NCBI RefSeq assembly: GCF_002160055.1
Contig: NZ_NFJV01000002.1
Span: 1-64,000, forward strand
Length of the DNA stretch: 64,000 nucleotides
Reading direction: 5' to 3'
Origin: Mediterranea sp. An20
GTDB taxonomy: Bacteria > Bacteroidota > Bacteroidia > Bacteroidales > Bacteroidaceae
Under the pieces are notes generated by a model. The model was given only the letters and a program-made list of their open reading frames with translations, ran no database searches and was not told the origin of the DNA. Of this stretch, positions 34,192 to 44,395 are shown one piece after another. Position 1 is the first letter of the stretch. Every line of letters begins with the position of its first letter. A program made the position numbers and the translations under genes.

Positions 34192-35259
34192 ATGAACATG
34201 AAGTCATTCATTGCCTGCGCCGTGTTGCTCGGAAGTAGCCTGTTGGCTGGCGCGCAGGAGAAGTCTCCCAAGGAAAATCCTTGGTTCATTCAGGGCCAGA
34301 TGGGCCTTTCTTACAGCATGGGCGACGTAGCTTTCGGGCGTCTGCTCAGCCCGGCAGCAACTGTGGCTGTGGGTAAGTATTTCAGCCCGGTGTGGGGTGC
34401 CCGTCTGGCATTTGGCGGCTGGCGCGGCCGTGCCGGAATCGGCTGGCGCGACAAGGCTACAAGCTTCAATTACTTTTCTACTACGGTAGACGGCATGATG
34501 AACCTGAGCCAGCTAATCCGGCGTTATCACGAGCGCCTGTTTGACGTGAGCATCCTTGCCGGTATCGGTTTCAACCGCTCGTTCAGCCATGCCAGCAGTT
34601 TCATGGGACGACTGGGCCTTCAGGGCAGTCTCCGTCTGAACGAGGCTTTGGATTTTAATGTCGAGTTGCTTGCCAACGGTGTTTCCGACCGGTGGAACGG
34701 CCGCGACGACCATGGCATCGACACTTACTTTGATTTGACACTTGGCTTGACCTATAAGTTCGGCACGGGCTTCAGGTGCGTCACCTGCCTGACGGAAGAA
34801 TATCCGGAAGTGCTTTATAGCGAAGACGAACTGAATGAAATCGTGAACCAGCAGCGCAAGGAGGCCGTAGCCCAGGCCGCTCCCCGTACGGATACGGTCT
34901 ATGTGGAGCCCGACTGTCCTCCCGCTACGGTGGTGAAAGGCATCCGCAGCCATGTGACCTTCGGCATTGGTAAGACAACGATTGCCCCCGCTCAGGAGAT
35001 GAATATCCTGGCGATTGCCGACTATCTGAAAGAAAATCCCGCTTCCAATGCTACGATAACGGGTTATGCCGACACAGGAACGGGTACTCCTGAGATAAAC
35101 CACCGTCTTGCCCGCCAGCGTGCGGAAGCCGTCCGCGACTGCCTTGTCAGCAAATATGGCATAGAGTCGGGCCGTCTGTCCGTGTTGAGCATGGAGGGTG
35201 ATGAGCAACCGTTTGCCGAAAACGACTGGAACCGCGTGGTTATCATGATTGCCGACTAA
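34192..35259 (+). CDS. OmpA-family outer-membrane/peptidoglycan-binding protein
   Basis: A 355-residue protein: signal peptide (FIACAVLLGSSLLAGAQ), an N-terminal eight-stranded-type barrel (about 25-195: WFIQGQMGLSYSMGDVAFG ... DLTLGLTYKFGTGF), a linker with two cysteines (RCVTCLTEEYP), and a C-terminal OmpA domain (about 250-355) with ITGYADTGTGTPEINHRLARQRAEAV. The usual Asp and Arg of the diaminopimelate-binding pocket appear in this segment. It anchors the outer membrane to peptidoglycan. A second ATG at 34198 is possible. As last gene of the envelope cluster it could stabilise the surface layer. Confidence 0.88.
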   Translation: MNMKSFIACAVLLGSSLLAGAQEKSPKENPWFIQGQMGLSYSMGDVAFGRLLSPAATVAVGKYFSPVWGARLAFGGWRGRAGIGWRDKATSFNYFSTTVDGMMNLSQLIRRYHERLFDVSILAGIGFNRSFSHASSFMGRLGLQGSLRLNEALDFNVELLANGVSDRWNGRDDHGIDTYFDLTLGLTYKFGTGFRCVTCLTEEYPEVLYSEDELNEIVNQQRKEAVAQAAPRTDTVYVEPDCPPATVVKGIRSHVTFGIGKTTIAPAQEMNILAIADYLKENPASNATITGYADTGTGTPEINHRLARQRAEAVRDCLVSKYGIESGRLSVLSMEGDEQPFAENDWNRVVIMIAD

Positions 35260-35395
35260 GTCCGCTTTTTGTTTTTATCTTAAGAATCTCTCCAGCAGGG
35301 GGATGTATCCGGAGGAAGGACTTTTTTCATACCTCACCGACTTCCGTGATACTCCCCTTGTGTTTTTTTAATAAGTAAAGGGGGATAAGTAGTGA

Positions 35396-35515
35396 TTATA
35401 GATGAAAACACAGAGACACAGAGGCACAGAGTTCGTGGCTTCGCCGCATGCGAAGGGATGGAAAAACTCTGTGCCTCTGTGTCTCCGTGTTTAGTATCAT
35501 TTAATTCTCAATTCT
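35396..35515. repeat. Family A dispersed repeat, copy 6, both arms
   Basis: AACACAGAGACACAGAGGCAC and ACTCTGTGCCTCTGTGTCTC are near reverse complements around CTTCGCCGCATGCGAAG, making a large hairpin. The copy ends with TTAGTATCATTTAATTCTC as the other right arms do, followed by three ATTCTCAATT-type words. Confidence 0.8.
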
Positions 35516-35525
35516 CAATTTTCAA

Positions 35526-35698
35526 TTATCTCAACGCCTTCACGATGGGGATGAACACCAGCGCGCCGCTGAGCAGCATCATCAAGATGACCGGTCCGTC
35601 AATGCGTTCGGCTCCGGTCAGCACTACGTAGCACAGCGCCGCCCACAGCAGCGCTATGCATACGCATTGCGATTTCGAGAGTCGGCGTCGTGTCCGGC

Positions 35699-35702
<4 letters not shown>
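35526..35702 (-). CDS. 58-residue two-helix membrane protein coupled to maeB
   Basis: Minus-strand reading from the ATG at 35702 gives MSRTRRRLSKSQCVCIALLW and so on, ending FIPIVKALR. A strongly basic N-terminus is followed by two hydrophobic segments (about 14-30 and 37-54). Its ATG overlaps the maeB stop by 4 bp (ATGA), the usual sign of translational coupling. No family is recognised. Its length falls below common gene-calling limits, so it may be missed in annotations. Confidence 0.6.
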
Positions 35703-37984
<2,282 letters not shown>

Positions 37985-38141
37985 ACGTGTATATAAATGA
38001 ATTAGATAGAAATCTTTTGCGTTTCGTGCCCGCAAAATTAGTGATAATCCTTGTGAAAATGTAAGGCGTAAGGCTGAAAAAAAATTAAGATGTCAGCAAA
38101 GGGCGGTGAATTTGTGATTTTTTAAAAGATGGGGAGGGAGG

Positions 38142-38462
38142 TTATGACATTCTTTTTACAAGGTTTGCCGGGCTCATGCGTGTGTCCCATATATCAACAA
38201 TTCGCAAAAGGTCTTTTTCGGGTGCATAATAGTAAATGAGTTTATAGTGTTCATGTATGACCAGGCTCCTGAATTGCAGTTTGCTTCCTTGCAATTCGGG
38301 TTCGTTTTTCCCCATCAGGGGATTTGCAGACAATAATCTTTCTGCATCTTTGATTTTCAACCTTAAGTTTCTGGCTGCTTTTTTCCCCCATACTTGGCTT
38401 CCATATCTTAAGATTTCAAACAGACTTTGCCGCCCTAATTTATCCCATTTTATTTTAGCCAT
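38142..38462 (-). CDS. RelE/ParE-family toxin of a type II toxin-antitoxin pair
   Basis: A 106-residue protein starting MAKIKWDKLGRQSLFEI. The pattern ILRYGSQVWGKKAARNLRLKIKDAERLLSANPLMGK, then QFRSLVIHEHYKLIYYYAPEKDLLRIVDIWDTRMSP, is the RelE/ParE fold with conserved strand residues (FRSLVI, KLIYYY, VDIWDTR). It overlaps the upstream gene by 13 bp. ParE-like members act on gyrase and RelE-like ones cleave mRNA; which applies cannot be told. Confidence 0.85.
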   Translation of the reverse strand: MAKIKWDKLGRQSLFEILRYGSQVWGKKAARNLRLKIKDAERLLSANPLMGKNEPELQGSKLQFRSLVIHEHYKLIYYYAPEKDLLRIVDIWDTRMSPANLVKRMS

Positions 38463-38737
38463 GGCATTTCTTTGAAGAGTTCTTTTTCTATATCCTGCGG
38501 GTCGATGCCGGGGTCTTCTTCTAAGATTCGTGTTTCGGCTTCGTATAGGCGTTGCCGTTTTTCTTCCATACCATATTGGCACGGTGGTTCGGCTACTTGC
38601 TGCTGTTCTTCTTCCTGCTCCACTCTGGCTTCGTTTATCAGTTTTTGGGCGAGCCATATCTTGTTGTCGGTGTTCAGCGACAGCGCTTGTATCAGTTGCC
38701 ACAGGTGTTTCCTGTCTAATGAGGTGATTGTTTCCAT
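38450..38737 (-). CDS. Putative antitoxin partner of the RelE/ParE toxin
   Basis: A 95-residue protein (METITSLDRKHLWQLIQALSLN) with an N-terminal helical part, a glutamate/glutamine-rich middle (EARVEQEEEQQQVAEPP) and a charged C-terminus ending KEMPWLK. It does not show a recognisable Phd, RHH or HTH motif, so the assignment rests on its position directly upstream of and overlapping the toxin, on size and on acidity. An acidic flexible tail is typical of the antidote part of such pairs. Confidence 0.65.
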   Translation of the reverse strand: METITSLDRKHLWQLIQALSLNTDNKIWLAQKLINEARVEQEEEQQQVAEPPCQYGMEEKRQRLYEAETRILEEDPGIDPQDIEKELFKEMPWLK

Positions 38738-39071
38738 GTCTTTTTTCTTTTTGGGGTGGATATAGTCTGGGCAAAATTAATCATTTCCTCGTAAAAAGAC
38801 AATGAGGTCGTTTGAACTTTTTTGCGCCCCCGTTGGTAAGCACGGCATTTCTGATAAGCTCTTTACAGAAAACAGCCAAGTGCTAAGCAGCCCGCTTCCA
38901 GACGCTAAGCAGCAAGTCTGTTGTATATAAGAACCAGTATGCTGATTACCAATCAAATACCAATCAGACCGTATGGCAGTTGGAAAGTTTAAGTCACTTC
39001 ACAATAAATCCCTCGCAAAGATGATGCCTCTGCGAGGGATTGCTGTGTTTCTTTCCAGACGGGGCGATGTT
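38738..39071. other. 334-bp intergenic region between metY and the toxin-antitoxin pair
   Basis: It holds the metY terminator (39007-39041), a pair of GCTAAGCAGC words at about 38892-38922 with CTTCCAGACGCT between them (related to the palindrome at 16000-16039), and a small repetition ACCAATCAAATACCAATCAG at 38948-38967. No gene is seen. Confidence 0.55.
39007..39041 (-). terminator. Terminator of metY
   Basis: AATCCCTCGCA (39007-39017) pairs perfectly with TGCGAGGGATT (39031-39041) around a 13-nt loop, 30 bp after the metY stop on the minus strand. The trailing sequence is T-rich but broken (TTATTGTG). Confidence 0.7.
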
Positions 39072-40352
39072 TTACGCGTTCAGCGCCTGCTCGATGTCGG
39101 CAATGATGTCGTCGGCATTTTCGATGCCCACGGAGAATCGGATGAGGTCGGGGCGCACGCCTGCTTCGATGAGCTGCTCGTCGGTGAGCTGGCGGTGGGT
39201 GTGGCTGGCCGGATGCAGCACGCAGGTGCGGGCATCGGCCACGTGGGTGACGATGGCAGCCAGTTTCAGATGGTCCATGAAGCGGATGGCCACGTCGCGT
39301 CCTCCTTTGAGGCCAAACGAGACGACGCCGCACGAGCCGTTTGGCATATACTTCTGCGCCAGTTCATAATATTTGTTGCCGGGCAGTCCGCAGTAGTTCA
39401 CCCAGGCCACTTTGTCGTTCTTCTGCAGGTATTCTGCCACGCGCTGTGCGTTGCGGCAGTGTTGTGGCATGCGCAGGTGCAGTGTTTCCAATCCTAAATT
39501 GAGCAGGAAAGCGTTCATGGGGCTTTGGATGCTGCCCAGGTCGCGCATCAGTTGTGCGGTGGCTTTGGTGATATATGCCATCTTGCCGAATGCCTTCGTG
39601 TAGGTCAGTCCGTGGTAGGATTCATCCGGCTGGCAGAGGCCGGGGAATTTGTCGGCGTGCGCTTCCCAGTCGAAGTTGCCGCTGTCTACGATGGCTCCTC
39701 CCACGCTGGTGGCGTGTCCGTCCATGTATTTGGTCGTAGAGTGCACCACGATGTCGGCTCCCCACTCGAAGGGGCGGCAGTTGATGGGTGTGGGGAAGGT
39801 ATTGTCTACGATGAGGGGCACGCCGTGGCTATGGGCGATGCGTGCGAACTTTTCGATGTCCAGCACTTCGAGCGAGGGGTTGGAAATGCTCTCTCCAAAC
39901 AGAGCTTTGGTGTTGGGGCGGAACGCCTTGCCGATTTCCTCCTCCGAATCGTCGGGGTTGATGAAGGTCACGTCGATGCCCATCTTCTTCATCGTTACTC
40001 CGAAGAGGTTGAACGTGCCTCCGTAGATAGCCGATGAGCACACGAAGTGGTCGCCTGCCTGGCAGAGGTTGAACAGAGCGTAGTAGTTGGCAGCTTGTCC
40101 GCTCGAGGTGAGCATGGCAGCCACGCCTCCTTCGAGGGCGGCAATCTTGGCAGCTACGGCATCGTTCGTGGGGTTTTGCAGGCGGGTATAGAAATATCCG
40201 CTGTCTTCTAAGTCGAAGAGTCTGGCCATCTGTTCGCTGGTGTCGTATTTGAAAGTGGTACTTTGGTAGATAGGGAGCACGCGCGGTTCTCCTTTCTTGG
40301 GAGCCCATCCTGCTTGCACGCAGAGGGTCTCGGGCTTGAATTGTTTGGCCAT
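39072..40352 (-). CDS. metY: O-acetylhomoserine aminocarboxypropyltransferase / sulfhydrylase
   Basis: A 426-residue Cys/Met-metabolism PLP enzyme. It has the opening ETLCVQAGWAPKKGEPRVLPIYQSTTFKYD, YTRLQNPTNDAVAAKIAALEGG, SSGQAANYYALFNL, and the PLP-lysine in HSTTKYMDGHATSVGGAI (about residue 205). The C-terminal SVGIENADDIIADIEQAL is typical. It makes homocysteine from O-acetylhomoserine and sulfide. It is divergent from the amidase gene. A TATTTTTG -7-like element lies at 40402-40409, with no good -33 box and no SAM-riboswitch-like leader visible. Confidence 0.93.
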   Translation of the reverse strand: MAKQFKPETLCVQAGWAPKKGEPRVLPIYQSTTFKYDTSEQMARLFDLEDSGYFYTRLQNPTNDAVAAKIAALEGGVAAMLTSSGQAANYYALFNLCQAGDHFVCSSAIYGGTFNLFGVTMKKMGIDVTFINPDDSEEEIGKAFRPNTKALFGESISNPSLEVLDIEKFARIAHSHGVPLIVDNTFPTPINCRPFEWGADIVVHSTTKYMDGHATSVGGAIVDSGNFDWEAHADKFPGLCQPDESYHGLTYTKAFGKMAYITKATAQLMRDLGSIQSPMNAFLLNLGLETLHLRMPQHCRNAQRVAEYLQKNDKVAWVNYCGLPGNKYYELAQKYMPNGSCGVVSFGLKGGRDVAIRFMDHLKLAAIVTHVADARTCVLHPASHTHRQLTDEQLIEAGVRPDLIRFSVGIENADDIIADIEQALNA

Positions 40353-40548
40353 AATGCTATCGTTTTTATGAGTTTCTTATCAATTAACGCTTTGTCGGGC
40401 GCAAAAATACAGAAAATAACGTACTTTTGTCCGCGGAAAGCTTTTTATTTTTAGTTACGGGCTACAGTTGCGGGCTATAAGCGGGGGTGTCCGGTGCGCA
40501 GCCACACCATCGCTTGTAGCAGTTACTTGTGCTTATAAAGACATTGAT

Positions 40549-41547
40549 ATGAACCGACTTCTTCTCCTCCTCTTTCTTGCGGCGCTGCCAGTTCTGCTGT
40601 CTGCCCAGCAAGCCACCGACAAGCCTCGGCGCGGCGAGGGCATTTCCACTTTCCTGGAGCGTAACAGCCGCTCGGGGCAAGCCTATTACCGCGAGTTTCT
40701 GGAACTGAACAGGAAGCGCCTCAAAGGCAAGAAAGAATTGTTGTATGGCGTGAGTTATGTGCTTCCTCCCAAGCATGGCACGAACTCCTCCAAAGGGAAG
40801 CCTGGCAAAGTCCGTACCTTGCACGAGCCGCTCTTCGGCAAGAAGCTGGATGAGGTGAAGGTGACGGGCAACCGCTTGGCGGGAGCTTGTTTCTATGTGG
40901 TGAGCGGACACGGAGGCCCCGACCCGGGAGCTATCGGCCGTGTGGGGCGCCACGAACTGCACGAAGATGAGTATGCCTACGACGTGGCCCTGCGTCTGGC
41001 GCGTAATCTCATGGCTGAGGGCGCCGAGGTGCGCATCATCATCCAGGATAAGAAAGACGGCATCCGCAACGACCGCTATCTGAACAACTCCAAGCGCGAG
41101 ACGTGTATGGGCGACCCCATTCCGCTGGGGCAGGTGGCGCGCCTCCAGCAGCGCTGCGACAAGATTAATGCGCTTTATGCCGGCGACCGCAAGAAATACA
41201 AATATTGCCGCTCCATCTTCCTGCACGTCGACAGCCGGGGAAAGCGCGCGCAGGTGGACGTATTCTTTTACCATGCCGACGGAAGCAAATACGGGCGGCG
41301 CCTGGCGCGCAACGTGCGCGACGTCTTCGAGCAGAAATACCACCGGCATCAGCCCGGACGCGGATTCGAAGGCTCGGTCAGCGCGCGCAATCTCTATGTG
41401 TTGAATCATTCTACTCCCGTGGCGCTTTTCGTGGAACTGGGCAACATACAAAATTCCTTCGACCAGCGGCGGTTTGTCATAGCTGACAATCGCCAGGCGC
41501 TTGCCAACTGGCTGATGGAGGGGTTGGTAAAAGATTATGGAAACTGA
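40549..41547 (+). CDS. N-acetylmuramoyl-L-alanine amidase (Amidase_3)
   Basis: A 332-residue exported enzyme with signal peptide MNRLLLLLFLAALPVLLSAQ (start at 40549, not the longer frame at 40468). The Amidase_3 catalytic zinc site is visible: VVSGHGGPDPGAIGR (His), the glutamate in HEDEYAYDVALRLARNL, the second His in SIFLHVDSRGKRAQ and the glutamate in ALFVELGNIQNSFD. The N-terminal about 110 residues have a basic linker (LNRKRLKGKKELLYGVSY) that may position it on peptidoglycan. It cleaves the amide between MurNAc and L-Ala during cell separation or recycling. It is encoded 60 bp upstream of the SNF2 helicase, same strand. Confidence 0.88.
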   Translation: MNRLLLLLFLAALPVLLSAQQATDKPRRGEGISTFLERNSRSGQAYYREFLELNRKRLKGKKELLYGVSYVLPPKHGTNSSKGKPGKVRTLHEPLFGKKLDEVKVTGNRLAGACFYVVSGHGGPDPGAIGRVGRHELHEDEYAYDVALRLARNLMAEGAEVRIIIQDKKDGIRNDRYLNNSKRETCMGDPIPLGQVARLQQRCDKINALYAGDRKKYKYCRSIFLHVDSRGKRAQVDVFFYHADGSKYGRRLARNVRDVFEQKYHRHQPGRGFEGSVSARNLYVLNHSTPVALFVELGNIQNSFDQRRFVIADNRQALANWLMEGLVKDYGN

Positions 41548-41606
41548 CGAACGGGAATGCTGTTTCGTCTGTTGAATTACATTGTGGTGTTAAATATGCA
41601 GATTTT

Positions 41607-44393
41607 ATGGATAACTTCCTTTCCAAGTTGAAAATCAAACCAGTCTCCTCTTTTCGCACGGAAGGTAGTGTGGAAAAGGATATTTATTTTAAGTTGACTG
41701 TCGTAGAAGATGATACCTATTTGAGTACGGTCGATGCCAAAGGCAGCGAAATTTATCCCGATTACCGGTATTATACGGGGCATCAGGCTCAATTGCTGCG
41801 GAGTCTGGACAACGTGCGACAGGAGCAGGTATATCAGTTCTCGTGGGGAAAGGGCAACGGAGGAATCAGTTTGAGAAGCCACCCTTATCTGTTGTATCTG
41901 CTCGCTTTGTGCCAGCACATCGTAGGCGAAGATATGACTCCCATCCGGGTGAGTGAAAGCGTAGCTTCCCTGCAGCTTGTTCTCTGTCGGCAGGACGGTT
42001 CCGTAAAATCTTCCTTGCAGGTGCATTTAGACGACGGGAGCTTTAGCGAAGACTTCCGCTTGTTGTCCGACAGCTTCCTGTTGTCGGGTAATACGCTTTA
42101 TCCTTTGTCTCCCATAGGCGATAACTACACGCAGCTTCCATTCTTTGTCGAGCCTTTCCAGGAAAACCTGTTGGAGAGTTTCTTGTCCATTTTCTGCTCG
42201 TTCATTGAGAATGTGCAGCCGGTGTCCGATGATTTTGAAGTCGTGTACGACAATGAAGAAACCATCCGCGCTACCCCCACTATCCTGATTGAGAAAGTAG
42301 ACGATGACAATGCTCTTTTTCTGAAAGTGATAGAATCGGTTCCTGGCCTGCCCGTTGATTTGACTAACGAGTTTGGCTTGACTCGCGTGGCTATCCGCGC
42401 GCTGAACCGGAAGATTCTTGTGCGCCCCCTGCAGCATGCTTCGTTGGAGGATTCGGTTGCTCAGGTCAGGAAGCAGATACTCCAGAGTGCTTCCGGTCGT
42501 CAGGCGCAGAAAGAGGTGTATCAAGACAACAATCTCTTTATCATCCCCGGCGATACAGCTGCCCGCTTCCTGCATCAGGGATTGCTCTCGTTGCTGAAGG
42601 ATTATCAGCTGATAGGCACAGACAAACTCCGCAAATACAATCTCCAGTTGGTGCGCCCCCGCTTGAATTTGCAGCTTTCGTCGGGCATTGATTTTCTGGA
42701 AGGGGATGCCGATGTGGAGGTGGGAGAAGAGCATTTCAGCTTGCAGCATTTCCTGGCTCAATATCGGAAGCAACGTTACATCCTGCTGTCTGACGGAACC
42801 CATGCTCTGATGGATGAGGGATATATGCGTAAGCTGGAGCGCCTGTTCAAGTTGAAAAAGAGCGGCAAGGAAGTAAAGGTATCTTTCTTTGACCTCCCGG
42901 AGATAGAAGACCTGCTGGACAGCCGGCTGACTGGCGAAGTGTTCAAGCATCATCGTAAGGTGTATGAAGGATTTAACCAGTTGGAGAAACAGAAACTCCG
43001 CCTGCCCTCTTTCTTGAAAGCTGTTTTGCGGCCTTATCAGCTTGAAGGCGTGAAGTGGATAAAATATTTGCACGACAATAACTTAGGAGGTTGCTTGGCC
43101 GATGATATGGGATTGGGAAAGACGTTGCAGACCATTGCCGTGCTGGCTCTGCTTTATCCGAAAGAGAAAATGCCCAGTCTGGTAGTCATGCCCCGAAGCT
43201 TGCTCTTCAACTGGCAGGATGAGCTTGGCAAATTTGCTCCGGCACTTTCTGTCTATATTTACTATGGCCAGACACGTAATCTGAAAGAAGCTCTGACGCA
43301 CCAGATTATTCTCACCACCTACGCCATGGTGCGCAACGACGCCGAAGCCTTCTGTCGGGAGCAGTTCTACTACGTCATTCTGGATGAGAGTCAAAATATC
43401 AAGACCATAAACGCGCAAACCACCCAGGCTGTGCTCTTGCTCAAAGCACGCCATCGGCTGGCGTTGAGCGGAACTCCGGTGGAGAACAATCTGACGGAAT
43501 TGTATTCATTGTTTCATTTCCTCAATCCGGCTATGTTCGGCACACTGGGCGACTTCAACGAGCGATACACCTATCCCATTCAGCGGGAAAACGATAAGGA
43601 AGCGCAGGAAAGCTTGCGGCGGAAGATCTTCCCTTTTCTGTTGCGCAGGCTGAAGCGGGATGTACTGAAAGAACTGCCGGACCGCACGGAGCAGACTCTC
43701 TTCGTGGAGATGGAAAAGGAGCAAGCCGATTTGTACGAACAACGCCGCAGGCATTATTATCGGCAGGTGCAAGATTGCATCGCATCCGAAGGCATACAGA
43801 AGTCGCAATTCATCATGTTTCAGGCTTTGAGCGAATTGCGGCGTATCGCTTCCGTTCCCGAAAGTCTGACAGACGACAGAGTCGCTTCGCCCAAGCTGAA
43901 TCTGTTGCTGGAAACTGTTTGCGAGGCGGTGACCAACCGGCATAAGGTGGTCATCTTCTTCAACTTCATTGCCGGTTTGGAACTGGCAGGGGAGCGTCTG
44001 GAGAAAGAAGGCATCGACTTTGCCTGTATGACAGGCTCCACACATGACCGCCGTAGTGTAGTGGAGCGTTTTCAAAACGACCCCCAGTGCATGGTGCTGC
44101 TTATGACCCTGAAAACGGGAGGAGTGGGGCTGAACCTGACTGCTGCCGATACTGTCTTCATTTTCGAACCGTGGTGGAATAAAGCCGCCGAGGAGCAGGC
44201 CATCAACCGCCTGCACCGCTACGGGCAAACCGCCAAGGTATTGAGCTATTCGCTCATCACCAAAGGCACGATAGAGGAAAAGATATTGCAGTTGCAGCAG
44301 CAGAAATCGGCTCTGTTCAACGATTTGATAGGAAATGATTCGGCCATGTCGAAGCAATTGACGGAGGAAGATATTAATTACATATTAGGTTAA
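41607..44393 (+). CDS. SNF2-family helicase/ATPase
   Basis: A 928-residue protein. The C-terminal half (about 470-928) is a SNF2 ATPase: LRPYQLEGVKWIKYL, Walker A ADDMGLGKTLQTIA (about 496-509), VVMPRSLLFNWQDEL, DEXx box LDESQNIKT (a variant of DEAQ/DEAH, about 591), LSGTPVENNLTELYS, TLKTGGVGLNLTAADTVFIFEPWWN, and the arginine-finger motif QAINRLHRYGQ (about 863). The first 450 residues lack an obvious domain and probably recognise a partner or nucleic acid. It translocates on double-stranded DNA to remodel protein-DNA complexes. Its stop is 2 bp from the next start, so the next gene is tightly co-translated. Confidence 0.93.
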   Translation: MDNFLSKLKIKPVSSFRTEGSVEKDIYFKLTVVEDDTYLSTVDAKGSEIYPDYRYYTGHQAQLLRSLDNVRQEQVYQFSWGKGNGGISLRSHPYLLYLLALCQHIVGEDMTPIRVSESVASLQLVLCRQDGSVKSSLQVHLDDGSFSEDFRLLSDSFLLSGNTLYPLSPIGDNYTQLPFFVEPFQENLLESFLSIFCSFIENVQPVSDDFEVVYDNEETIRATPTILIEKVDDDNALFLKVIESVPGLPVDLTNEFGLTRVAIRALNRKILVRPLQHASLEDSVAQVRKQILQSASGRQAQKEVYQDNNLFIIPGDTAARFLHQGLLSLLKDYQLIGTDKLRKYNLQLVRPRLNLQLSSGIDFLEGDADVEVGEEHFSLQHFLAQYRKQRYILLSDGTHALMDEGYMRKLERLFKLKKSGKEVKVSFFDLPEIEDLLDSRLTGEVFKHHRKVYEGFNQLEKQKLRLPSFLKAVLRPYQLEGVKWIKYLHDNNLGGCLADDMGLGKTLQTIAVLALLYPKEKMPSLVVMPRSLLFNWQDELGKFAPALSVYIYYGQTRNLKEALTHQIILTTYAMVRNDAEAFCREQFYYVILDESQNIKTINAQTTQAVLLLKARHRLALSGTPVENNLTELYSLFHFLNPAMFGTLGDFNERYTYPIQRENDKEAQESLRRKIFPFLLRRLKRDVLKELPDRTEQTLFVEMEKEQADLYEQRRRHYYRQVQDCIASEGIQKSQFIMFQALSELRRIASVPESLTDDRVASPKLNLLLETVCEAVTNRHKVVIFFNFIAGLELAGERLEKEGIDFACMTGSTHDRRSVVERFQNDPQCMVLLMTLKTGGVGLNLTAADTVFIFEPWWNKAAEEQAINRLHRYGQTAKVLSYSLITKGTIEEKILQLQQQKSALFNDLIGNDSAMSKQLTEEDINYILG

Positions 44394-44395
44394 GT

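Noticed and set aside
40468..40548. Longer start of the amidase at 40468
   Set aside because: The extra 27 residues precede a complete signal peptide beginning at 40549 and look non-conserved.
40353..40548. SAM riboswitch upstream of metY
   Set aside because: No conserved SAM-I type stem pattern or long leader is visible in this 196-bp gap.
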